A DNA stretch of 64,000 bases from Marvania coccoides (taxonomy: Eukaryota; Chlorophyta; Trebouxiophyceae; Chlorellales; Chlorellaceae): positions 2,976,001 through 3,040,000 of the forward strand of contig OY978097.1 of assembly GCA_963854735.1 (NCBI GenBank). Reading direction: 5' to 3'. The notes below the pieces were generated by a model. It did not search any database and had not been told where the DNA came from. It worked only from the letters and a program-made list of their open reading frames with translations. Both the position numbers and the translations under genes were made by a program. Every line of letters begins with the position of its first letter. Within the stretch, counting starts at the first letter, position 1. This document shows positions 34,405 to 43,660 of this stretch, piece by piece.

Positions 34405-34696
34405 CTAGTAACCTTTGTTGCCGCGCATGCGGGTGCGAGCGTCCAACTGGCCGCGTTTGCAGGCGGCGTAGGCGTTGCGGAGGCTCGCACACTCGGGGGC
34501 CTCCTTTGCGCAAGTCTTGATGTCTTTGCCTTCCTTCTTCATGCAGTGTTTGAATGCGGATGTTGAGTTGATTTCGGGAAAAAAAATGTGGTCGCGCCGC
34601 ATTGCAGCGGCGGATCAAGAAACTTGCCTTAAAGCAATCGCTTTCACGAAGGCACTTTACTAAGTTGGTCAACAGCCCCTGACAGCTCTTGCTCAT
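34405..34696 (-). CDS. Cytochrome c oxidase assembly factor PET191/COA5
   Basis: Two exons, 34696-34628 and about 34536-34405, encode 66 residues. The product starts MSKSCQGLLTNLVKCLRESD and ends YAACKRGQLDARTRMRGNKG, near identical in plan to plant PET191 and human COA5. The intron (34537-34627) uses a GC donor (AAG then GCAAGT); this join gives ten residues between the two cysteines, as in human COA5, while the alternative GT donor or later acceptor gives nine. PET191/COA5 is a small twin-cysteine protein of the mitochondrial intermembrane space needed for complex IV assembly. The stop codon is 18 nt before the ISE2 start. Confidence 0.85.
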
Positions 34697-34903
34697 GCTT
34701 GGCGTGCTTGATAAAAAAATCTTATGCAGAAAATAATAAATAATAATGGCTTGTGGACGAAATCATCTGTTTAAATTTATTGCCAGCTAGGCAACGCATT
34801 TCGGAGTTTTTTCGACCTCCTGCAGGCGTACTTTTGCATTAATATAATTCATATAGACGCCGTAGTATTCAAGAACGCGCACGGCAGCAAACAAGTCCCT
34901 AGA
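34697..34903. promoter_or_regulatory. Divergent intergenic region, PET191(-ISE2) / homogentisate dioxygenase
   Basis: About 207 nt separate the opposing starts. If PET191 and ISE2 share one transcript, this is also the only promoter region for ISE2. It is AT-rich, with no definite motif. Confidence 0.45.
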
Positions 34904-36817
34904 ATGGCAAAGGAGCTTTGCTACATGAGTGGCTTCGGTACGAGTTGTCTTCTAGTCTTCTATATCAATTTTTATAACGCGTATGCTTGTGCGTGTGCCT
35001 CCAAAAAGAACACGCATGTGCGACCAAGTCTCGACTTATTATTATTTTTTCTTCCGCTTCTTCTTCGATATTTTTACTTGGTTATACTTTTGGTGGATAG
35101 ACTGTCCATCCTGCCCTTGTATCCGAGGATATTTTTAATTTTTGTCAGCAGTACGCTTGCAGGCAACGAATTCCAGTCAGAGGCCCTGCCTGGAGCCCTC
35201 CCCAAAGGGCAAAACAACCCCCGCGTCTGCCCGTACGGCCTTTACTGCGAGCAGCTCTCCGGCACCGCCTTCACAGCCCCTCGCCATCAAAACCGCCGGT
35301 CCTGGCTCTACCGCATCCTCCCTTCGGTAACGCACGAGCCATTCGCCCCTTGTCCTTCCGGTCAAATCACCGCTGACTTCAGCAACGCCGTCGTCACCCC
35401 CAACCAGCTGCGGTGGCGCCCTTGGGCCGCCCCTGAGGGCCGCTCAGTCGATTTTGTGCGGGGACTGTTCACTGTCGCTGGAGCTGGCAGCCCCGGCAAC
35501 AAAGATGGCTTTGCAATCCACACCTACGCCGCCACCGAAGACATGGCAGACTGCTGCCTCAGCAACGCCGATGGAGACTTTCTTTTGGTGCCTCAGCACG
35601 GCGTGCTCTTGGTTTCCACCGAGTTTGGAAAATTGAGGGTGCAGCCTGGCGAGCTGTGCGTGATTCAACGGGGGATGCGGTTTTCGGTGGATTTGCCCGA
35701 TGGAGCCGCCCGAGGATACGTGCTGGAGGTCTTTTCTGGGCAGCATTTTGAGCTTCCCAACCTGGGCGTCATTGGAGCCAACGGGCTGGCCAACCCTCGT
35801 GATTTTTTTACCCCGGTGGCGTGGTTTGAGGACCGCCGCTGCTGCTACACCGTCATTCACAAGCTTGAGGGGCAGCTGTTTGCGGCGGCGCAAGCCTTCT
35901 CGCCCTTCAACGTGGTGGCCTGGCACGGCAACTACGTACCCTACAAGTACGACCTCAAAGACTTCTGCCCAGTCAACTCAGGTAAACATATATGCCGAGC
36001 TTTTTGTGGTGGGGTTTGTGGAACGTCGCCTTGCGGATCTCTATAGGAGCGTACCTCAGTAGGAGACGTTAACCCTCTGTAAAACCTTGAAACCTTGAAA
36101 CCTTTCGTCACTTTTAAAAGGAAGCATATTCTTTAAAAAACAATATTTTTTTCCCCGTTCTTTTTGCAGTGTCTCACGACCACCCTGACCCCAGCATCTT
36201 TACCGTGCTCACCTGCCCTTCATCCACCCCTGGCACCGCCGTTGCCGACTTCGTTGTTTTTCCACCGAGGTGGGCTGTGGCCGAGCATACCTTCCGCCCC
36301 CCTTACTACCACCGCAACACCATGAGCGAGTTCATGGGGCTCATCCGCGGAACCTACGACGCCAAGGCAGAGGGTTTCTATCCAGGGTAAGAAGACATTC
36401 GAATCAATGTTTCAGTTTCATTAAAATTTGTGGTTTTGTGGAATTTTCTCACGCCGCTGGATACATTGAAATTTTGTTTGGATTGCGCATTGCAGGTGCG
36501 CTTCGCTGCACATCGCAATGACACCACACGGACCAGATACGGCCACCTTTGAGAATGCCGTGCGCACTGACTGCGAGACTCCCCAGCACTTGCCGCGCGA
36601 CAGCCTCGCGTTCATGTTTGAGACGGCAGCCGTCCCGCGCGTCACAGCGCAGGCGCTGGCCGCTCCCAACCTAGACCGCGACTACTACAAGTGCTGGCTG
36701 GGGCTCAAGTCTCACTTCACAGGGAGGGCTAGCGAAAATAATAATGAGCGAGATGATGCTCAAGAGGATGTCTCTGGAGGTATGGGCTACGCACAGAGGC
36801 AGCGCTGGCTCAGCTGA
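34904..36817 (+). CDS. HGD: Homogentisate 1,2-dioxygenase
   Basis: Four exons (34904-34937, 35163-35981, 36170-36386, 36496-36817) encode 463 residues, matching plant enzymes (about 461). The first exon is only 34 nt and splits the signature [19 protein letters not shown]. Other family blocks: [87 protein letters not shown] (iron-ligand region) and [14 protein letters not shown]. It opens the ring of homogentisate with O2 to maleylacetoacetate, in tyrosine breakdown; in plants it competes with tocopherol and plastoquinone synthesis for homogentisate. Non-heme Fe(II), cytosolic by family. Confidence 0.95.
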
Positions 36818-37426
36818 TCTGAGGGATCAGAACCACGATGCAACCCCTGTTTAAACCCATTCGGAACCCGACAGTTCCATTGTGCATTTTGTTCTCTCTG
36901 TTGTTTTGTGCAATACGCGTAACAGCAGCCATGCTGTTGATTGTATTGATTGTATTTTCTCTCTGTTTCTTTTTATTGTATAAGTATGCATGTATGCATG
37001 CATCCATTATATATGTTTGGTCTGAATGTTGAATGCTATGCAATAGAGCGTCGCCTAAAGAGATGAGGCTAACCTCGTTTCGCGGCATCGCTTCCTCGGA
37101 AAAGTGTATAATGGACGATTATCAACCTAGAAAGGGCCAAGAGGAGGAGAAAACTGCGTTGCTTTGACAAACGAGAACAATAAGGGGTGTGAACTTTGAG
37201 GAGAAATTTTCACATGCAGAGGGGCACGGTACCTATAATAAAGATAAATCAAGCGGAAAAGCTTAGAAGTATTATTAATTAAAAAAAAAAACGAGCGGAA
37301 AAGCTTAGAAGCATTTTTAATTTTTTAAGCTTCGCCCGCCAGATAAAAATTACCCTCGGGAGAGGAAAAAGTAGCAAAAAGTTTGAATAATCTTAAAACA
37401 CGGCAATCGCTCTGGCATTCTAAACA
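36818..37426. other. Intergenic region with short direct repeat
   Basis: This is the 3' flank of HGD and the promoter side of the mannanase. It contains an ATGCATGTATGCATGCAT tract near 36986-37003 and an 18-nt direct repeat listed separately. No gene is recognised. Confidence 0.5.
37252..37311 (+). repeat. 18-nt direct repeat, two copies
   Basis: AGCGGAAAAGCTTAGAAG occurs at 37252-37269 and again at 37294-37311, each followed by an A/T-rich tail ending TTAATT or TTTTAATT. It looks like a local tandem duplication with a 42-nt period upstream of the mannanase gene. Confidence 0.8.
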
Positions 37427-38816
37427 ATGCAACCCTCTACTGGCTGTGTGCGTCGCTCTGAGGACGGCATTCACCTGTCCCTTGACGGGCAACCTTGGAG
37501 GTTCGCTGGCGCCAACTGCTACTACCTAATGGCGAGCGCCAAACCTTGCATTGGTCACCAATGCCAAATCAAACCTACTGCAGCAACTCAACAGCGCGTT
37601 CTTTTCTCTCCTGCAGACTCGCGCTGCCGACCCGTCCACCCTCCCAGAAGTCGCGGCTGTCTTCGACGACGTGGCTGCAGCAGGAATCACCGTGGTCAGG
37701 ACCTGGGCGTTTTGCGATGGCGCGTCTCAATGGAACGCCCTCCAGCCCCAGCCATCTGTTTACGACGAGCGCGTATTTAGCGCACTAGACTCAGTGAGCG
37801 GAAATTTTAATGCCTTTACGCATTTAAGGTGCGCATATTAAGATATAATCATTTTGTGTATGGTATGCTAATTTTTTGCCGTTAAGGTTATTGTGGAAGC
37901 TGGCCGCCGTGGCCTCCGCCTCCTTTTCTCTCTCACGAATTTCTGGAGCGATTACGGTGGCATGGCCCAGTACGTAGCATGGAGCCGCCAATCCAAAGGC
38001 ATTGATTGCGACGCTCCAAAACCGGAGGACGCCTCGCATTTCTACGAGGACTCCGGCGCACAGGCCATCTTTGCGAAGTTTATAGAAGCAGTTTTGTCGC
38101 GCGTAAATTCCATTAGCGGGGTGGCATACCGCGACGATCCCGCAATTCTGGGGTGGTCTTTGGCCAATGAACCGCAGTGTTACCTGGATGGCCCAGGAGG
38201 CAAGCGAGGCGTGATTGCCGCATGGGCGCACCGCTCCGCTGTGTTGGTTAAACGCCTGGACCCCAACCACCTGGTGTTCATGGACTGCGAAGGCTTCTGG
38301 GGTTGTTCCTCCCCATCGGCGCAGTGCGCTGGCAATCCGTACAACTGCGCCGCCAACGGATGCGATTTTTTGGCTGATTGCAGCAGCCCATTTATTGATG
38401 TTGCCTGCATTCACCTCTACCCAGACCTGTGGATGCCGCAAGCTGAGCCCAAGCGCAGGCTGCAGTTTGCGCTGGACTGGCTGGATGGCCACGCGGCGGC
38501 AGCACAGCAACTGAGGAAGCCGCTGGTGCTCTCGGAGGTTGGCAAGAAAGCGGGGCGTGGCGGGGAGAGGGAGAGGGAGAGGGAGCGTGCCGAGTATTTT
38601 GATGCCCTGCTGGGGCGTTGCCTGCATCACATGGCAGCAGGAGCCCCGATGGCAGGCACTGCTTTCTGGACAGCTGCCGCGACTTCGTACGCTGATTATG
38701 ATGGGTTCGCGGTGTATCTGTCAAAGGAGAGAATTGCAGAAGCTTCTGCTGCAGGCGCAATAGTCCAGCATGCTGCTGAGGTGAAGGCGTTGAACGCGCG
38801 GTGTAATGGCGGTTGA
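37427..38816 (+). CDS. Endo-1,4-beta-mannanase, GH5
   Basis: Three exons (37427-37531, 37617-37793, 37887-38816) encode 403 residues. Similarity to plant GH5 mannanases is clear: [62 protein letters not shown], the acid/base Glu in [18 protein letters not shown], and the nucleophile Glu in LVLSEVGKK. Intron 1 (37532-37616) has a GC donor (ATG then GCGAGC); only this join keeps the plant spacing between YYLM and AADPS. It would hydrolyse beta-1,4-mannan backbones in wall remodelling or use. Curiously no signal peptide is evident at the N terminus; a secretory exon could lie upstream, or the enzyme could be intracellular. A (GGGAGA)n tract just after the nucleophile encodes a run of Arg-Glu. 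Confidence 0.87.
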
Positions 38817-39086
38817 ATTATCGAATTGTTCGGTTGAAGCTTGCCCCTCTGCAGCACCTTATGGCGGCGTCAACTCAGCACATTTTTTTTTCTTAATTAT
38901 TTTATTCAATTTCAAATTTCATAATTGAAACATACATAAACTGATATATATCTTCTGCTCCCCAATGTATGGCTAAAATTCAGAAATCCCAAGTTCCCTT
39001 CCCGAAAACAGATCCTTTAAATCCCAAGATCGAAACAAAAATTTGAGCAAATTCGTACATTTTCCCCCGATTTACAACTCGTGCTG
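38817..39086. other. Short tandem intergenic region
   Basis: AT-rich 3' flank of the mannanase and 5' flank of the EEP gene. Nothing specific is visible. Confidence 0.4.
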
Positions 39087-40169
39087 ATGGCGGAAATTCC
39101 ACAACTCACCCCGCCCGGCGAGATTTTCACAGCAGACAACCGTTCTCCACCTTTGCTCCCGCCGCCAGCCAACACCCTCCGGCTCCTCCAATGGAACATC
39201 GAGCGGGGCTATCAGCTGGCCGGCATCATCGAGGAGCTCCGCCACATCGACGCCGACATCATCAGCCTTCAAGAGATCGACGTTGGGTGCGAACGCAGCG
39301 GCAGCAGAGACGTCGGCGTTGCCATTGCCAAAGCCCTCAACCTGAACTACGCATTCCTCAGCGAGTTCGAGGAGCTGCACTCGCCTGCCAGGAGCGCCAG
39401 AGACCAGGGCGGTGGGGTGCACGGCAACGCAATTCTGTCCAAGTTTGGTTTCCAGGAGCTGGCTGTTGTGCGCCACAGGCACCACCCCGTGGACTGGAAC
39501 GACCCAACACACCCCAGGGCACTCACCGAGCCCCGCAGAGGCGAGCGCGCCGTGCTGCGTGCCACCGTCGCCACTCCTCAAGGCCCTTTAGTGGTCTATT
39601 GCGCCCACCTGGAGGTGTTTTGCGGCATGCTGTCGCGCGTGTGCCAGCTGGCGGACATTTTCGCAGACTCCAGAGTGATGGCTGCGCGTGGGCTCAAGTC
39701 TCAGGCGATCTTGGGCGATCTGAACAGCATGGCGCACGGCGTTGCGCGGCTGTCGCCCAGCTACTGCTGCGACCGCATGCGCTTCATGTCGTTGGGCTAC
39801 GAGGAGGGGGTAATGTGGGAGCGGCACGTGCTGGCTGTTCAAGAAACACCGGAGCCCACAATGTCAGAAGCAGTCGGAAGCGGCCGCCCAGCAGTGATCG
39901 GCGTTAACAAGACGCTGCTGCATTGGGGCGTTGCCCAGGAGTTTGCACAAGATGCTGTGAACCCTGGTTTTGCGTGTCCCTTTCCAGCTGCCGCAACTGT
40001 CACGCTGGACAACCCAAAGTATCGCTTTTGGGGTGTCAGTTTCATGCGCGGCAAGCTTGATTGGGCGATGCTGCGAGGCTGCGAGGCAGTGGCCACGAAA
40101 ATGGGCAATCTAGACTATGCGCTGTCGGACCATCGGTGGCTGCTGGTTGAGGCCAGGCTCCTGGGTTGA
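39087..40169 (+). CDS. Endonuclease/exonuclease/phosphatase family protein
   Basis: A single exon of 360 residues from the ATG at 39087; the frame is open six nucleotides further but without ATG. The EEP fold motifs are LRLLQWNIERGYQLAG (metal-site Asn), ADIISLQEIDVG (catalytic Glu), VHGNAILSKFGF, VVYCAHLEVFCG, ILGDLNSMAHG (Asp/Asn pair) and the terminal LSDHRWLLVEARLL (Asp-His). EEP enzymes cleave phosphodiester or phosphomonoester bonds in nucleic acids, nucleotides or inositides with Mg2+. Nothing in the sequence fixes the substrate; the family is shared by nucleases, TDP2, deadenylases and sphingomyelinases. No signal peptide or transit peptide is obvious. Confidence 0.8.
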   Translation: MAEIPQLTPPGEIFTADNRSPPLLPPPANTLRLLQWNIERGYQLAGIIEELRHIDADIISLQEIDVGCERSGSRDVGVAIAKALNLNYAFLSEFEELHSPARSARDQGGGVHGNAILSKFGFQELAVVRHRHHPVDWNDPTHPRALTEPRRGERAVLRATVATPQGPLVVYCAHLEVFCGMLSRVCQLADIFADSRVMAARGLKSQAILGDLNSMAHGVARLSPSYCCDRMRFMSLGYEEGVMWERHVLAVQETPEPTMSEAVGSGRPAVIGVNKTLLHWGVAQEFAQDAVNPGFACPFPAAATVTLDNPKYRFWGVSFMRGKLDWAMLRGCEAVATKMGNLDYALSDHRWLLVEARLLG

Positions 40170-40360
40170 TGAAAATATCAATTGCCTTGACTATAATGTT
40201 TCTGTTGGCCAGCTGGCGGCAGCGGGCCCAAATTTGAATGCTTGCATTTGCAGCAGAACGAATGCATAGTTTTAAATATTATTATTTTAGCTGGTGTTAC
40301 TACTTGATAGAATTCCGTAAGCATAGACCAAAAGCTCTCATAAGCTCATAAATAAATTTG

Positions 40361-40941
40361 ATGCGCAGAGACGAAGAGCCGTCCGAAACTTCCTCAGGTG
40401 CGGTTGAAAGTCTCCCTGACAATTCATATAAATGATTGCGCAATTAAGCGTTGGATTTGCGCCCGCAGAAAACGAGGGCCTGGGGGGTGACGACAACTCT
40501 GATGGGGAGGCCTCCGCTCTAGGCCTTGAGACAACGCCTGCTGAGTTCTACGATCCAGAAGCTGACGTCAAGGACGAGAAGTGGTTATCCAAGCTGCGGA
40601 AGGGCCACACCTCGGACGCCATCCTCAGCTGCCCCCTGTGTTTCACCACTGTTTGCGTCGACTGCCAGCAGCACGAAAAGTACGAAAATCAGTTCCGAGC
40701 CATGTTTGTGATGAACTGCGAGGTGGATACGCAGCAGGTAGTGCGCCCTGCGGCAGCAGGGACTAACCGTAGACCTGGTGCACGAGAAGGAGGCGCCCAG
40801 CAGCATGAACAGCGGGGCGGGAATGAAGAGGAGAGGTACAACCCAGTGAGGTGCGCTATCTGCCAAGCAGAGTTGGGGCTGCGGGAGTGCCAGCCGTCTG
40901 GGGCCTACCATTTGTTCCATGTGGTAGCCAGCAACAGCTGA
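40361..40941 (+). CDS. EAPP-family (E2F-associated phosphoprotein-like) zinc protein
   Basis: I favour two exons, 40361-40397 and 40469-40941, 169 residues, reading MRRDEEPSETSSENEGLGG. The 71-nt intron has GTGCGG/CGCAG ends and fits the phase exactly. The alternative is an unspliced ORF from the ATG at 40432, also 169 residues. The body matches EAPP: TTPAEFYDPEADVKDEKWLS, ILSCPLCFTTVCVDCQQHEK, then a disordered linker and NPVRCAICQAELG with YHLFHVVASNS. The CxxC pairs are probably zinc ligands. Human EAPP binds E2F and modulates E2F-driven transcription; a similar nuclear role here is inference. Confidence 0.75.
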
Positions 40942-41287
40942 AAAACGTTCAGCGGCGGGTTTTTCTATATTCCGGAATGAATGAATGAATCCTTCTTCTT
41001 TTAACCTTTCTCAATCAGTTGTTGTTGTTATTTTTGTGTTGTGATACTCAGGAAATTCAGTAAATATTGTCAAAGTAATCAAGTCAAATGCAGAGGGGGA
41101 TGGAAGACAAAAGATGGCGGTTATTAAAAAAAACTAAAAAGGGACGGAAATAGAAAAAGGAATGCTCTTCTTCCGTGTCGGAATTGCCACCAAAAGAAAT
41201 GTACCGCCCCCCATTATTATGTACGCGTATGCTATGCATGTGAAGGGAAAAGTAAAGCAAACACTTTTAATTCTTTTATTTTATTAA
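40942..41287. other. Convergent intergenic region
   Basis: 3' flanks of the EAPP-like gene (+) and of the unrecognised gene at 41288-43158 (-). AT-rich; nothing specific. Confidence 0.5.
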
Positions 41288-43158
41288 CTACTCCTTGGCT
41301 GCTTGCTCTGTCTCCGCCTGCATCTGCATTTGCTCCGCCTGCTGCACCTGTTGGAGAAAGGAGAACGTAGCAAAGTTGGTGACGTTAAGGGGAGGGGGCT
41401 GCATCGGCAGCGAGCCCAGCTGCGCGGCAGCTGCCCCCGCCTTGGAGGGATCTCCGCCCATGGCGCCAAACAGCGAACCGCGGGCCTCGCTGGAAAGCAG
41501 CGTCTTCGCGGCAGCTTCGAGGTCGCCCTCTTCAGCGCCTGCCGCCCCATTATCTCCATCTGCGAGAATAATCAAACAAAAATCGGGAAACCAGTAAAGA
41601 TGTTGATAGTATCTTTTTCTTGGTACAAAAACGACCAAAACTTTCCCCCATTTCTCCAATTTAATCAATAAAATTATGTTTAGTCATACTTACCACCCCG
41701 TGCCTTCTTGGCCGCGCGCTCGTCCCCAGCAGCGTCCGCCACGGCGGAGGCAGGCAGCGCCATGGCCGCCGCCAGCGCCGCCGCGCTGTTGGGGTCTGTG
41801 GGGTCGAACTGAAGCCCTCCCGAGACGCCAGATGACTGGAGGAAAGTGTTGAGCAGGTTCATATTGGCGCTCTGGTCCAGCCCAGTCATTACCGGGATGT
41901 ACTGGTACAGCCCGCCACCTGCAGCCGCAGGCAGACCCCCCATTTCGTCGAACTTCACCTTGGCCTGCAGCTTGGCGGCAACGACAGCGTTCTGGTCGCT
42001 GCCGGTACCGCTCTTCGTCGCCGCGGCGTTGAGCGCATCGTTGATGACCTTCCAGATGTCCGCTTCCTCCATGCGGCTGTAGTCCCGCTCTGCCGCAGAG
42101 CGGGAACGCTTGCCGCCGCCACCGCCGCCAGCAGTCGCCCCTCCTCCGTCTTCCGCCGACCGCTTCGCCGCGGGCACCGCCGGGATCGGCAGCGCCTCCG
42201 GCTTCTCCTCCGCCTTCTGCACCCCCTCCAGGGTCAGCGGCAGCGGCCAGGCCTTTGGGTGCACCCCTATGGTCTCCATCTCGCTCTCAAGCGCCTCCCA
42301 GCTGCGCCCCGGCTCGCGCTTCGCCACGCGCTTGCACTCCTCCCCCGTCACCACCTTGCCGGTGGCCCACGAAAACAGCTCTGCCATGTAGCCGTGCCAC
42401 CCCGTGGGCACCCCCCAGGTGGGCCTCGGCGCCTCGCCCAGCGTTTTCTCAAGGTAGCCCTTGATCTGCTCCTCCGAGATGCGGTTGCCGCCGCCCGCCT
42501 CGTCGGTGTTGCCGATCATCGCGATGGAGTGCGGGAAGACCTTCACCAGGATGCGAATGAGCTGGCGCATCTCGTCCATGGGGCCCCGCCTCGTTTGCTT
42601 CTTCCCTTTGCTGCGGTTGGCGCCGCCGCTGGGGCCGTCCTCCTCGGGGTTGGCGGCCAGGGTGCCCAGGTAGGTATAGGGCAGCCCCAGGTTCTCCATG
42701 TTCATGTTGAGAGCCATGGCAGTGTTTAGGCCGGGCACGCCGCCCAGCAGCGCCAGCAGGTTTGGGTCGGTGCCCATGGGGAGGGAGCCCGCCGCGAGGA
42801 GGTTCTTGGGGTCTTCGGTGGTGGAGCCGATCTGGACGGGCTGGCCGGTGGTCTGCTGCGAGTCTGGCAGCACGGGGGGAGGGATGTCGGGCTGCGAGGG
42901 CTGCTGGAACTGCATGGGCTGGGTGGCCACAATGAGCTGCTCCTGAGACAAGCCCTGGCTGGGGCCGGGGGCGGACGGCGCCGGGGCCGCGCTGCCGGGC
43001 TTGACTTCAATCTTTTCGGCTGCATCTGACAATTGATTGAGCCCAGAAGCCTTGTCGCCGCCAGCTGCGCCGCCCTGCGGGGCAGGATCACCCTCCTCGG
43101 GGCCCCCACCCTTGCCAGTGAGGATATTAGACAGGTTATTGAGTTCGCTCGACCCCAT
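41288..43158 (-). CDS. Unrecognised protein with a compact central domain and NLS
   Basis: Two exons, 43158-41694 and 41559-41288, give 578 residues. The first 170 or so are disordered Pro/Gln/Gly-rich sequence. A compact, conserved-looking core spans about 205-340: RRGPMDEMRQLIRILVKVFP, RISEEQIKGYLEKTLGEAP, WGVPTGWHGYMAELFSWATG, SWEALESEMETIGVHPKAWP. Next are a Gly-rich bipartite basic signal (AAKRSAEDGGG then GGGGKRSRS), a helix (EEADIWKVINDALNAA) and a Gln/Ala-rich C terminus. The look is that of a nuclear regulatory or RNA-related protein, but I recognise no family and assign no function. The ATG at 43158 has a good context (AAGAATGG); an upstream exon is possible. Confidence 0.65.
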
Positions 43159-43660
43159 TCTTGCGTCGAACCTGTTTTCGAAAGCGAGGGGGTATAATGA
43201 CGAGCCCGCAACCACCGACTGCAATGCCGCCCAAGAATTGCTCACCAAGTTTTGTGCGATTTGAGGATTTCACAATTTGAAATAACAACGCAGAGACGGC
43301 AGAGGACGCAGGCGAGGCAGCCTTCCTCCTTTCTTTCTTTTTTTTGGGGGGGGCCAAAAATTTGTGAGGTGCGAAGGACCCTCGAGCCTCCATCCATTGC
43401 TGTTAAGGCCTCGGTAACGCCCCACCCCCATGCCAGCCTTTTCTGCGGCATAATATCCATAGAGTGCCCTGCCGCCGCCGCCATGACTCTCCTCGAAATC
43501 TACCGAAATCTTACTCAATATAGGCGCGCAAAAATCATTAATAAACATACAGAATCAAATGCAATCAAAGAACGGGGGGAAATAGCTGAGAAAGAGCATG
43601 AAGGAGGAGTGAGGCGGAGCGCTCTCCCTTCTTGATACCAAATTAGTATCAAATAATGGT
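43159..43660. other. Intergenic region, tandem minus-strand genes
   Basis: 5' flank of the unrecognised gene and 3' flank of CAS. Small minus-strand ORFs here (43136-43393, 43242-43484) have no family likeness. One could still hide a 5' exon, since a possible acceptor precedes position 43170. Confidence 0.4.

Noticed and set aside
34628..34630. GT donor alternative for the PET191 intron
   Set aside because: Using the GT four bases on gives nine residues between the cysteines instead of ten and loses the EGK register shared with human COA5.
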